Positions 11,506 to 22,087 of a stretch of DNA of 64,000 bases are shown here, piece by piece. Made by a program: the position numbers and the translations under genes. The stretch lies in assembly GCF_032854445.1 (NCBI RefSeq), contig NC_088301.1:5011703-5075702 (forward strand). Direction: 5' to 3'. Numbering within the stretch: position 1 is the first letter of the stretch; each line of letters opens with the position of its first letter. The notes below the pieces were generated by a model, which worked only from the letters and a program-made list of their open reading frames with translations, was not told where the DNA came from and ran no database searches. The DNA comes from Liolophura sinensis (lineage: Eukaryota > Mollusca > Polyplacophora > Chitonida > Chitonidae).

Positions 11506-13512
11506 CTAAGTTCGGGTGGTTGGGTCGTTGTCGTGGGCGGGTGAACTCGTCGTGGTGCGGGTTAGCTTCGGTGACGAGATGTCCTTCACCGTTAAAGGTA
11601 GTGATGGTGGAGGTGATGGTGGTAGTGATGGTGGAGGTGATGGTGGTAGCGATGGTGGAGGTGATGGCGGTAGCGATGGTGGAGGTGATGGTGGTAGCGA
11701 TGGTGGAGGTGATGGTGGTAGTGATGGTGGTAGCGATGGTGGAGGTGATGGTGGTAGCGATGGTGGAGGTGATGGTGGTATCGATGGTGGAGGTGATGGT
11801 GGAGGTGATGGTGGTAGCGATGGTGGAGGTGATGGTGGTAGCGATGGTGGAGGTGATGGTGGTAGCGATGGTGGAGGTGATGGTGGTAGCGATGGTGGAG
11901 GTGATGGTGGTAGTGATGGTGGTAGCGATGGTGGAGGTGATGGTGGTAGCGATGGTGGAGGTGATGGTGGTAGTAATGGTGGTAGCGATGGTGGAGGTGA
12001 TGGTGGTAGTGATGGTGGTAGCGATGGTGGAGGTGATGGTGGTAGCGATGGTGGAGGTGATGGTGGAGGTGATGGTGGTAGCGATGGTGGAGGTGATGGT
12101 GGTAGTGATGGTGGTAGCGATGGTGGAGGTGATGGTGGTAGTGATGGTGGAGGTGATGGTGGTAGCGATGGTGGAGGTGATGGTGGAGGTGATGGTGGTA
12201 GCGATGGTGGAGGTGATGGTGGTAGCGATGGTGGAGGTGATGGTGGAAGTGATGGTGGTAGCGATGGTGGAGGTGATGGTGGTAGTGATGGTGGTAGCGA
12301 TGGTGGAGGTGATGGTGGAGGTGATGGTGGTAGCGATTGTGGAGGTGATGGTGGTAGCGATGGTGGAGGTGATGGTGGTAGTGATGGTGGTAGCGATGGT
12401 GGAGGTGATGGTGGTAGCGATGGTGGAGGTGATGGTGGTAGCGATGGTGGAGGTGATGGTGGTAGTGATGGTGGTAGCGATGGTGGAGGTGATGGTGGTA
12501 GCGATGGTGGAGGTGATGGTGGAGGTGATGGTGGTTGTAATGGTGGTAGCGATGGTGGAGGTGATGGTGGTAGTGATGGTGGTAGCGATGGTGGAGGTGA
12601 TGGTGGTAGCGATGGTGGAGGTGATGGTGGTAGCGATGGTGGAGGTGATGGTGGAGGTGATGGTGGTAGTAATGGTGGTAGCGATGGTGGAGGTGATGGT
12701 GGTAGTGATGGTGGTAGCGATGGTGGAGGTGATGGTGGTAGCGATGGTGGAGATGATGGTGGAGGTGATGGTGGAGGTGATGGTGGTAGTGATGGTGGTA
12801 GCGATGGTGGAGGTGATGGTGGTAGCGATGGTGGAGGTGATGGTGGTAGTGATGGTGGTAGCGATGGTGGAGGTGATGGTGGTAGTGATGGTGGTAGCGA
12901 TGGTGGTAGCGATGGTGGAGGTGATGGTGGTAGTGATGGTGGTAGCGATGGTGGAGGTGATGGTGGTAGCGATGGTGGAGGTGATGGTGGAGGTGATGGT
13001 GGTAGTAATGGTGGTAGCGATGGTGGAGGTGATGGTGGTAGTGATGGTGGTAGCGATGGTGGAGGTGATGGTGGTAGCGATGGTGGAAGTGATGGTGGAG
13101 GTGATGGTGGTAGCGATGGTGGAGGTGATGGTGGAGGTGAAGGTAGCGATGGTGCAGGAGAAGGTGGTAGTGACGGTGGAGCTGATGGTGGTAGCGATGG
13201 TGGAGGTGATGGTGGAGGTGATGGTGGTAGCGATGGTGGAGGTGATGGTGGTAGCGATGGTGGAGGTGATGGTTGTAGCGACGGTGGTGGTGGTGTCCAT
13301 ACAAATGCTGATTGAAACCCCCGGAGCCACGTCCTATTCAATCGATCTTGAAGGACTTGCACCGCAGACTGTTCTTGGGTGAGTACGGCTCTGAGTTCCC
13401 CAACAAACTCACCTACCAAAAGACCGGTGTACAAGAGAATCCCAATCACGACGGCTGTTGTACCTTTGTTCTCTCGCAGGCCTTGCATGCACTGGTCTAA
13501 CCTCTTAGGCAT
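11506..13512 (-). CDS. membrane-anchored Pro/Ser-rich repeat protein next to Polinton integrase
   Basis: Intact 668-codon frame. I chose the ATG at 13512; the frame is open a few codons further upstream but without an ATG. Residues 1-17 are polar. Residues about 18-38 (AVVIGILLYTGLLVGEF core) form one hydrophobic segment, followed by a Gln/Leu/Arg-rich stretch (about 40-60) with coiled-coil character. Residues about 74-640 are tandem PPPS, LPPS and SPPP tetrapeptides, and the end is a unique 27-residue tail rich in Thr/Ser. A type II membrane protein or surface fibre with a polyproline-II rod would fit. The start lies about 40 bases after the integrase remnant on the same strand, in the same GC-rich island, so it may belong to a Polinton. 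The array is also open in most other frames because the unit is 12 bp, but only this frame has unique sequence at both ends. I do not recognise the family; the function is unknown. Confidence 0.5.
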   Translation of the reverse strand: MPKRLDQCMQGLRENKGTTAVVIGILLYTGLLVGEFVGELRAVLTQEQSAVQVLQDRLNRTWLRGFQSAFVWTPPPPSLQPSPPPSLPPSPPPSLPPSPPPSPPPSLPPSAPPSLPPSPAPSLPSPPPSPPPSLPPSPPPSLPPSLPPSPPPSLPPSLPPSPPPSLPPLLPPSPPPSPPPSLPPSPPPSLPPSLPPSPPPSLPPSLPPSLPPSPPPSLPPSLPPSPPPSLPPSPPPSLPPSLPPSPPPSPPPSSPPSLPPSPPPSLPPSLPPSPPPSLPPLLPPSPPPSPPPSLPPSPPPSLPPSPPPSLPPSLPPSPPPSLPPLQPPSPPPSPPPSLPPSPPPSLPPSLPPSPPPSLPPSPPPSLPPSPPPSLPPSLPPSPPPSLPPSPPQSLPPSPPPSPPPSLPPSLPPSPPPSLPPSLPPSPPPSLPPSPPPSLPPSPPPSPPPSLPPSPPPSLPPSPPPSLPPSLPPSPPPSLPPSPPPSPPPSLPPSPPPSLPPSLPPSPPPSLPPLLPPSPPPSLPPSPPPSLPPSLPPSPPPSLPPSPPPSLPPSPPPSLPPSPPPSLPPSPPPSPPPSIPPSPPPSLPPSPPPSLPPSLPPSPPPSLPPSPPPSLPPSPPPSLPPSPPPSLPPSPPPSLPLTVKDISSPKLTRTTTSSPAHDNDPTTRT
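11594..13292. repeat. 12-bp minisatellite array, about 140 units
   Basis: On the plus strand, units of the type GGTGGAGGTGAT and GGTGGTAGCGAT alternate for about 1.7 kb with few other variants. The plus strand is G-rich and nearly free of C. A unit divisible by three without stop codons keeps several frames open, so long frames on the plus strand here are artefacts. Unit variants become more diverse near 13140-13200, the probable older edge. Confidence 0.97.
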
Positions 13513-13549
13513 CGTGGCCAAGACTTTACTGGAGAGTTGGGGTCAAAGT

Positions 13550-14640
13550 TTAAATGCGTTTCACATCCGCCGCAGGCACCCACCTATTGAAACTAGCTGG
13601 ATAGTCACGCCACTTGACCAAGTGGTATGTTTTGCCCTGTTCTTTCTTTGTGTTTAACACGGTCTCCACTTGGTAGTACGTCTCCGGGGAGGTTTTCAAG
13701 GGTTGGAATTCCGTCTCGTAAAACGTCCCCTCCGACCGCTCTCTGTTCAAATCTTCCGACGTATAGACCACAGGCTCCTTGGGATGACACTGAAGGGCGT
13801 GGAAAACTTCTTGACTCCAGCTGGAGAGGTAAGATTTCTCGAAAGCCCCCTTTGCTGATGAGACGGTATAACCAAGCACACGCCTCCTTTTCGTTTTTGG
13901 TAGTGATGGTGATGGGTGCTTGACGGATACTGGGACGGTAGGCCCGATTGTAACCGCGTTTTAAGGCGGGTAAGACGTCCACGTAACGTTGTGTGTTGTT
14001 GACCGCGAAGTGTTTGCACATGCGCCCTTTAAACCGGTCGACCACCCAGGATTTCGTTTCGTTAAAGGTATGGAAGAATATGACATCCAATTCTCCTTTA
14101 GAAGTGCTGGAAAGGGATCACTGACATTCTTTTCTCTCGTCCGTTTGTACGAACAAGGGGTGTGCTCGCTTTTGAAGATGGTTTGGAATGCGCCATTGAG
14201 ATTAGCCCCAGTGCGGATGGGCACCACCCAAGAAAGAATGTTTACGCACATCAACAGGTAACGTTTCCCACCGTTGTATTTGGCAAAGGCACTCATATGC
14301 TCCGCTTGCCACTGACTGTCGATCCTACCCACGATGACCCGGTTACGGGTAGAGTGACGTCGGACTGGGCGATGGAGGGTATACGTCTCGTGTTCTGCTA
14401 ACCAGACCTTCACCCGAACCCATGCAACGTCGAGTCCGCGCTCACGGGCCGCCTGGGTTAACGGCTCCACCCCACTGTAGATGGCGGGGCTATCAGGCTG
14501 GTAGTGCAATTGACGTAAGACGGTAGCAATGCTGTCGGGAGATTTTTTCCTTGTGCGGGTTCGAAGTCTCATTCGGTTGGTGAATGAACGCTGACGACAG
14601 GTCATGACGGTTGAACTGGACTGGAGAGCACTGTACACGC
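13550..14640 (-). pseudogene. Maverick/Polinton integrase with chromodomain, frameshifted
   Basis: Remnant of the retroviral-type (rve) integrase carried by Maverick/Polinton elements. In order on the minus strand: an N-terminal DNA-binding region with YTLHRPVRR (about 14.4 kb), the start of the catalytic core with DSQWQAEHM and AKYNGGKRY, a later core part with KSWVVDRFKGRM and YNRAYRPSI (about 13.9-14.05 kb), an SH3-like segment with AFEKSYLSSW and EGTFYETE, and a terminal chromodomain with YHLVKWRDYPASFNRWV. These parts lie in different reading frames, with breaks around 14.1-14.16 kb and about 13.85 kb. The region expected to hold the second catalytic aspartate lies at the first break. 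It is therefore inactive. The family call rests on the integrase-plus-chromodomain order and these motifs; the frames are seen directly. Confidence 0.88.
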
Positions 14641-14822
14641 ACGGTGGTCACTCTTATTTTAAACCGTACCGTAACGTCCACTAACATAGGACAGCGAAGG
14701 TGATACGGACGGCTAGGAACGAGACCACCACGGTAGGTGAGATCGTGGGAGATGGCTCAGGCTGGGTGGGGTGCTGGGGTGCTGGGGTGTGGGTGATGGA
14801 TCCCGTGGACCGAGGAGGGCAG

Positions 14823-15137
14823 TCAGTTTCGGTGGTAAGGTGTAGTCATAGTTGTTGAGGATGGGATTAGTACCTCCACACGGTTACATACATTTTTCGC
14901 GAACACACGGAGCACGGTGAACCGACTCTCATTCACGTGACCTTTTTCGAACATGGCTCGTACTACGTGTTTGTGCTCTTTGAGATTCATGAGAGTGCTG
15001 ACTAAATCTTCACATCCTAAAGCAGTTGACTTCACAATGACGAACGTCTTTACATGTCCCTGTTCTAGTAGGTAATGACCACACCTGCTTGATACCACGC
15101 GTGTGAGTTTTGTTGAGAAAGCCTCCCAATCTACAAG
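14823..15137 (-). CDS. open frame fragment upstream of integrase, unknown
   Basis: A frame of about 105 codons without an ATG near its beginning (the first internal Met is near codon 50). It contains GHYLLEQGHVKTF, MNLKEHKHVV and FTVLRVFAKNV. It shares the strand and raised GC content of the integrase remnant about 180 bases downstream, so it could be another Polinton gene piece or a 5' part of the integrase region. I do not recognise it, and it may be fortuitous. Confidence 0.25.
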   Translation of the reverse strand, partial: LVDWEAFSTKLTRVVSSRCGHYLLEQGHVKTFVIVKSTALGCEDLVSTLMNLKEHKHVVRAMFEKGHVNESRFTVLRVFAKNVCNRVEVLIPSSTTMTTPYHRN

Positions 15138-15226
15138 CTAGTCTAAGATAAGAACCACCCGTGAAACACTTGACAAAACTTGACAGAACTGATCACAATA
15201 TAAATTCATAAGACAAAAACGAAACT

Positions 15227-15535
15227 TTGACAGCACCTAGAAATACACACGAAAGTTTCAAAAAATATTTTTCTGGTTATTTTCGATCTTCATACTGTGT
15301 ATTGTTTGGACGAAAAATGGGCGATTTTGATCCAGAGTGCATTTTTGTCGGGTTGTTACTAAGCAACCATCTCTTTTGTGGTCATATAAGTTTTATACTT
15401 CTGATTCGAAAATTTACAGAATTGTGCTGGGATTTTGAAATTTGCACTTTCTTACCCTCTCTGGGGCCATTTCTCCGCCTTACCGTACCAGGTCTTTTTT
15501 CTTAAAACATGCCGCCGGTTAACATAAGGAAAGGA
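15227..15535. other. AT-rich stretch past the Polinton remnant
   Basis: No feature recognised. Composition drops back to the AT-rich background here, so one edge of the inserted element may lie near 15.15-15.25 kb. No terminal inverted repeat could be matched to the other side by eye. Confidence 0.3.
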
Positions 15536-15542
15536 AACAATC

Positions 15543-15652
15543 GCTAGCAGAGCATGAACTAGACTTGAAATCACAGCGAAGTCCTTGGTGACATGCTCCT
15601 GAGCCATTCTGCCGCCTCAGGCCGCTAACCGCTCGGTCAGAGACGCCCCAGT
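15543..15652 (-). repeat. SINE 5' fragment
   Basis: Reverse complement gives the tRNA-like head GGGGCGTCTCTGACCGAG, then GCGGTTAGCGGCCTGAGG and the segment around AATGGCTCAGGAGCATG of the 9.3-kb SINE family, truncated after the B-box region. Confidence 0.75.
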
Positions 15653-15659
15653 TGTAAGG

Positions 15660-17480
15660 CTATATTTACAGAAGTGGTTGGCATTATAGTTACACCGGTA
15701 TAGCAGGCCTAGACTGTGCTTACCGAATCACTTGGTAAGCCTTATACTAGCAGGAGATGGGTTCTGTGATTATCGGCTGGGAACACCTCCTCATGTTTTA
15801 CGAGTGGAATGCGAATGTGGGACTCCATTCCTTTTCCACAGCTGTTCAAGGCAATATTATGTATGTTTAGTGTGTATTAGAGGCCTGTCCTTCATTTACT
15901 CATGCATGGTAATTATGAAAGAGATCTACAAACACAATCTTAATCTATGGGTCGAAACAGACATTCGTATACCAGCCATCAATCAACAAGGACGTTCCAG
16001 GTCAATAATCGTAAGGTCAATTCCCAAACTGCGTATAACCCAAACCACCAAAAAATTCACACAGTTAGGAATAACCCTGGAAAATGGATATTGTGATATG
16101 CAGTTTACCTTCCAAAAACATAATTTCTGGTGTCATAATTTTTCAAATTCATACTACAGCAAACTTGATTCAATGAGAATTTGTGTTATGACTGCTTTTT
16201 TAAGACCTTAATAATATTATCTTACTATCCGAAAGCTCTCTTCCATACTGCATGCCTCCTTGAAGCGATGTGGCTCACTTGCATTTATTGTGTGTTTTTT
16301 CGTCTTTGTGACTGACAGTCAGGTTGCTTTTCCGTCTGTTCACTAAGTACCCAAGGAAACCAGATTGTCCCGTTAAATTAAGCGTGTTACAAGGCACAAA
16401 ATGATAACGGCTTGCAATGCACATACCAGTCACTTGATAACGTTGTATATAGCTTTTCGGATCTTTACCTCAGTATATGTCTTGGGATACCATATGACGT
16501 ATCTTGTAAAAGGAAAGAGTTGGAGAAGCGACACTTTCAATGCTAGTTCACACTCACTAAAAGAACGTTGGATCATCATAGTCACGTGTTGTTTTTTTTT
16601 GCAAGGTGTGCATGAACCTGTGGTAAATGTGTGTGACATTGACATGCGCATGAGACTCATGATCAAAGCTTTAGTTCGTGTGGCTTGATGGCCATTTTAG
16701 ACATTTTGCGGGCTGAATGTTGTGTTCTTTTTATGTGGTTTTACTTTTTATTTAACCAACTTAGCAAAACATTAATTAATGCCCACTAGCCCTTATTGGC
16801 CAGATTCTTGGTGGTATAAGTTTATATACACCTAGCATATGTGTTATCCTTCCAACTACTAATGGTAACCGCTGCGTCTCAATTGCTCAACAAATAATTC
16901 ACGTAAAAAACACGTACTAAAGAAGATACATACTGAATATTATATATATATCTCCTTTTACGAGATAGTATACATTGTTTCCCAAATTCAAGGCATCCTA
17001 GTATAATAAAAGTAAGCCTGTTATTCTTTTAAACACTTGACATTTGGTCAATCTTTGACCTTTGCTTTCCAAGAGTACCAGTCACTTCATTTCTCAAGGC
17101 CTTGACCCACCAATCTCCTGAAAAGTACGAGTGAATTTATATCCCAAGGTCGACCCAGAGTGCATGGTGATTGGAGAATCTCCCGGAACGGCCAGTTGAG
17201 AACGTCTATTAAGGCAGTCCACCGAGTCAAAATTAAGTAGTGTCCATTACAGTGCCTGGAAACCCATAAAACAGGATGAAACTCGTCAGCTCAGATCAAG
17301 ACAACTGAAGCCTCATAGAAAACTAGCAATTTGGCCACCACTCAGAAACATGAATATTTAGTTCGGTAGAACAGACAATTGTCTGTTCTTAATGTCTTAA
17401 AGAAGTAACGAAATCAAGTTGGTTTGACTGGTTTGAGTGTTTAGACGAGGAGTAGGTTAATCCTGACCACAAGATACAAC
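15660..17480. other. non-coding stretch, nothing recognised
   Basis: AT-rich. A 159-codon frame at 15732-16211 was inspected; it lacks an ATG start, family motifs and splice context. Confidence 0.4.
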
Positions 17481-17489
17481 TCTGTGTCA

Positions 17490-18350
17490 CATTATGCTGA
17501 CAGTGGATCACTGATACCTCCAGAACACAAAACTTTTTCACATTATATTGGCACCGACCAGGTCTCTCATATCACCGGAACACCACATTGTATTACATTT
17601 CCTTGACATCGGGTCTCTCATACCACCTAAACACAAGATTGCGTCACACTATATTAAGACCGGCTCACTCATACCACCAAAACTCAGAATACCACCGACC
17701 AGGTCTCTCATATCACCAAAACACCACATTGCGTTACATTATATTGACACCGACCAGGTCTCTCATATCACCGGAACACCACATTGTATTACATTTCCTT
17801 GACATCGGGTCTCTCATACCACCAAAACACCAGATTGCGTCACACTATATTAAGACCGGCTCACTCATACCACCAAAACTCAGAATACCACCGGCCAGGT
17901 CTCTCATACCACCAAAACACCACATTGCGTTACATTATATTGACACCGACCAGGTCTCTCATATCACCAAAACACCACATTGCGTTACATTATATTGACA
18001 CCGTCCGGGCCACTCATACCACCGAAACACCACATTGCGTTACATTATATTGACACCGTCCGGGCCACTCATATCACCAAAACACCACATTGCGTTACAT
18101 TATATTGACACCGTCCGGGCCACTCATACCACCGAAACACCACATTGCGTTACATTATATTGACACCGTCCGGGCCACTCATACCACCGAAACACCACAT
18201 TGCGTTACATTATATTGACACCGTCCGGGCCACTCATATCACCAAAACACCACATTGCGTTACATTATATTGACACCGTCCGGGCCACTCATACCACCAA
18301 AACACAACATTGTGTCATATTATGCTGACATAGGGACATTCATACCAAGA
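17490..18350. repeat. 55-bp satellite array
   Basis: A unit of the form CACCACATTGCGTTACATTA-TATTGACACCG-(TCCGGGCC or ACCAGGTCT)-CTCAT-ACCAC repeats. In the cleanest part (about 17945-18300) the period is exactly 55 bp, for example CCGTCCGGGCC at 18001 and at 18056. Two interleaved variants (GACCAGGTCTCTC and GTCCGGGCCACTC) show local homogenisation. Open frames within it are repeat artefacts. Confidence 0.97.
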
Positions 18351-18900
18351 AAGCAACACACTGTTTTGACGCCGGTCGGGTAACTCTTATCCCTAAACAC
18401 CACAATGTGTCACATTATGTTGACACCGACCAGGTCTCTGTTATCACCGAAACAACACACTGTAATACATTGTGTTGGCATCGAGTCTATCATATCATCA
18501 AAACACCACATTGTGTTACATTATTTTGACACCGGGTCACTCATACCACCAAAACACAAGTTTATGTCACATTATGTTGACATCGGGACATGCATACCAC
18601 CAAAACACTAGTTTGTGTCACATTATGTTGACATCGGGACATCCATACCACCAAAACACTAGTTTGTGTCACATTATGTTGACATCGGGGCACTCATGTC
18701 ACGAAGACACTACACCATGTTACGTTGTAACATCGACTGGGTCACTCAAACCGCCACCCACCACATTGTGTCACATTATGTTGTCACCATGTCACTCTTA
18801 TTACCACACCTTGTTACACTATGTTAAAATCGGGTCACTCTTATCAGCAAAAACCACATTGTGTTAAATTATGTTAAAAAGGGGTCAATCTAATCAGCAA
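18350..18900. repeat. diverged part of the same satellite
   Basis: The same motifs (CACATTATGTTGACA, GGGTCACTCATACCACCAAA) occur at spacings of about 48-60 bases with many substitutions. This segment lies between the two homogeneous blocks. Confidence 0.9.
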
Positions 18901-19815
18901 AACACTACACCATGTTACACTGACACCGGCCGGGTCACTCTTATTACCGAAACACCATTATGTGTTGTATTGTACTGTCACCGGGTAAACATACCACCAA
19001 ACACCACACCATGTTACACTGACACCGGCCGGGTCACTCTTATTACCGAAACACCATCATGTGTTGTATTGTACTGACACCGGGTAAACATACCATCAAA
19101 ACACCACACCATGTTACATTGACACCGGCCGGGTCACTCTTATCACCAAAACACCATCATGTGTTGTATTGTACTGACACCGGGTAAACATACCACCAAA
19201 ACACCACACCATGTTACATTGACAATGGCCGGGTCACTCTTATTACCGAAACACCATCATGTGTTGTATTGTACTGACACCGGGTAAACATACCATCAAA
19301 ACACCACACCATGTTACATTGACACCGGTCGGGTCACTCTTATCACCAAAACACCATCATGTGTTGTATTGTACTGTCACCGGGTAAACATACCACCAAA
19401 CACCACACCATGTTACACTGACACTGGCCGGGTCACTCTTATTACCGAAACACCATCATGTGTTGTATTGTACTGTCACCGGGTAAACATACCACCAAAA
19501 CACCACACCATGTTACTCTGACACTGGCCGGGTCACTCTTATTACCGAAACACCATCATGTGTTGTATTGTACTGTCACCGGGTAAACATACCACCAAAA
19601 CACCACACCATGTTACACTGACACTGGCCGGGTCACTCTTATTACCGAAACACCATCATGTGTTGCATTGTACTGACACCGGGTAAACATACCATCAAAA
19701 CACCACACCATGTTACATTGACACTGGCCGGGTCACTCTTATCACCGAAACACCATCATGTGTTGTATTGTACTGACACCGGGTAAACATACCACCAAAA
19801 CACCACACCATGTTA
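18900..19815. repeat. 100-bp higher-order satellite block
   Basis: CATGTTACA(C/T)TGACA occurs at 18911, 19010, 19110, 19210, 19310, 19409, 19509, 19609 and 19709: a 99-100 bp period over nine copies. Each copy is a dimer of two related half-units, one with CCGGGTCACTCTTATTACC and one with CACCGGGTAAACATACCA. This is a higher-order repeat derived from the shorter satellite to its left. Confidence 0.95.
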
Positions 19816-19829
19816 CATTATTCTCCCAC

Positions 19830-21780
19830 AGTGTCTAGTTAATCGGGGTAAACCATTCAGTTCGACGGAAAGTCCCTCCTGGCGCTTTCTAGAAAATATT
19901 ACAGGGTTTCTTTTTTCCGTGTTCCGCATAATTCCATATGCCGACATTACTACTGCGTTCACACCAGGTGTGAACACCATTGGATGAGTTTCATCAAACT
20001 TGGATCTCCACCCACCCATGTTAACCAATCCTTGTTCAGGACTGATAATGTCAAGCGAAGAAGCCACGACTAAATGTCTGGCTTTCAGATTTTTAACAGC
20101 TGGAGATACTTTCGAACAAATAAGTGCAGGGGCCCTGTATCGTGGTCTAGTAAAGCACCTGGAGTACAATCGCAGGGTGACGAAGCGATTGTGGATTCGG
20201 GACGTATTATTACTAAATTAAGTGCTGTAAAATTCCCCCACGGTGTGACTGTTGTATAGAGATTGGTACTGGGGTGCCAGAAAGTGCCACTTTCTACAAC
20301 ACACGTATGATTGTCTCTCGGTCATATTTTCACCAGACAAATTAATATTGTTTACATCGCCTTGTTGAGGAGCGGAATCAGATTTCCAAGAAAGAATATT
20401 AATATATATATGCTGCATTCATGTACATGAGTGGAATAATCCAGGTCTTTGGTCTATTGCAATCGATCACGTTTTCTTATTGTCCATTATTTTCTCAGTT
20501 GGCGAATGGCCGATCTTGACCTCATTGAAGCATATATGTCCGCGGGTACCTGCGAACGAAGAAGTGATGAATTGTACCCCGGGGTTGAGGCAATGTTCGA
20601 ACCGGATGTAGTAACATTTCCTTGATTCCGTCAAACGCATATGCTTAAAGGCCAGTTGCCTGTCCTTAATTTAAACAGGTACTGTCCATTTTATGACCGA
20701 AGTGCAGGCATATTCGGTCCTTTGGTTGTTCAGAGGCGGAGATATAGGCTGAAATGCTGAAATGAAAGGGGATATAAAATAATTCTTGATGGTCGTTTCT
20801 GTGGTCAAGTCTTGTTGAACTGCCAATGAGGCAAACATGTAAACTTGGTAGACGTCATTTAGAAAGTGGATTTTTAATTAAAAGCAGAATAAACTATGGA
20901 CTATATATTATTAAACGCTTATTGTTGGCTTGCGCGATTGTTTATCGAAGACATTGTCTGGCCTAAGCCGATCTGTCCCTTACAACCCGCAATCGCTGGT
21001 TTGGAGATGAATTACTCCTGCAAACTTTGATTCCTCCACCAGTAAACCTGACCGCTGTCACATGTAAGTGAAACATTATTAACAGCGACAATAAACAGCC
21101 ATCATGTCAATAAATAACCTTGGAGTTAAAGTCGCTATCAGGATAGTGTCAGTAATTTGGCGACGGTATGTCATTGTTGTGGTGTAACCCTAATGGTGAC
21201 TGATGACGTCATATATAGTTATATTGGGGTGATTCTGAATCAACCAATACGAGGACCCCCCCACTTCTCCAGAATGGCCCAGATCGCTAAACAATACAAA
21301 TGAATGTCCGCCTGAAGCAATTACCTGGCTCATTCGTGTTCTATTTGGCCCTTCGTTCTCATTTTCTTTTTTTTTGGAGGGGGGGGGGATGTATATGAAT
21401 AGGCCTATTAGCGAGGTGGTGCATATATAGTAATGAATGATTCGAAAGAAAACTTGTGAGTTTACTAGCACGATTCGCCAATTGACTGCACAGCATTACG
21501 TCACGGTTGTTCTCTTCAGGGATAGACATTATATGCAATCTGGCTATTAATGAAAAAGAACGACTTGTTTCATCGTAGGCGGGAAGAATATAAGGTCGGT
21601 AAAACGCTTAAAAAATCTGCTTGGAATTCTTATTGGAGAGTGGCTAAGATCAGTTTCTTAAAAGCACGAAATTCAACTGCAGTTCAGATTTTAAGCTGTG
21701 TATACAGTGTTTTCTGATTTATGTGGTATTTAAAATATCTTATAACTAAAATACATGGAGTTTATTTGTCTCTCAGTGGC
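19830..21780. other. non-coding stretch, nothing recognised
   Basis: No supported exon. A 118-codon frame at 19813-20169 overlaps the end of the satellite and shows no family motif. A nine-base G run lies near 21380. Confidence 0.4.
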
Positions 21781-21787
21781 AAAAGGC

Positions 21788-22087
21788 GTTTGGTTGGCTA
21801 ATCTTATACACTAAAAAATTAATCTGTTTAATTTAACAGAAAGTCTGTTATCTGAGTGATGCTAGATTGTATTTTGTTATTGCAGCAGATTATTCTGTGA
21901 AATATTACACACATATTCTATTAATTCATGATAACCATTCTATTAGACTAACGGGAAATTTGTTGAATGTGACACAGTATTGTGTTACAAAACGCCATGC
22001 GGCATCATTTAAATAACAGACTTCATGATAAATTTAACAGATGAATTTTTTGAGTGTATAAGATTAGCCAACCAAACGTCTTTATCC
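21788..22087. repeat. foldback MITE with about 90-bp inverted termini
   Basis: The left end reads GCGTTTGGTTGGCTAATCTT then ATACACTAAAAAATTAATCTG. The reverse complement of the right end reads ACGTTTGGTTGGCTAATCTT then ATACACTCAAAAAATTCATCTG. Similarity continues past AAGTCTGTTAT and up to GATGC. The interior is AT-rich and has no frame. This is the structure of a non-autonomous DNA transposon. A clear target-site duplication was not identified. Confidence 0.85.

Noticed and set aside
11516-13382. Gly/Asp/Ser-rich and Val/Met/Glu-rich plus-strand frames of about 600 codons, and Thr/Ile- and His-rich minus-strand frames
   Set aside because: They are the other readings of the 12-bp array. They lack unique N- and C-terminal sequence of coding character; only the minus-strand Pro/Ser frame has it.
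15732-16211. 159-codon plus-strand frame
   Set aside because: No ATG at its start, no recognisable domain, flanked by SINE and AT-rich DNA.
17548-19077. Plus-strand frames of 68-136 codons rich in SYHQNT and PPKH words
   Set aside because: Satellite artefacts; they shift with unit length and have no unique flanks.
19813-20169. 118-codon minus-strand frame
   Set aside because: Runs into the satellite and shows no motif. It could be a decayed exon, but nothing supports that.
21010-21115. Possible SINE 3' fragment (ACCTGACCGCTGTCACATGT and AAGTGAAACATT)
   Set aside because: Match is short and lacks the GTACGGCGTAAAAC core; too weak to list.
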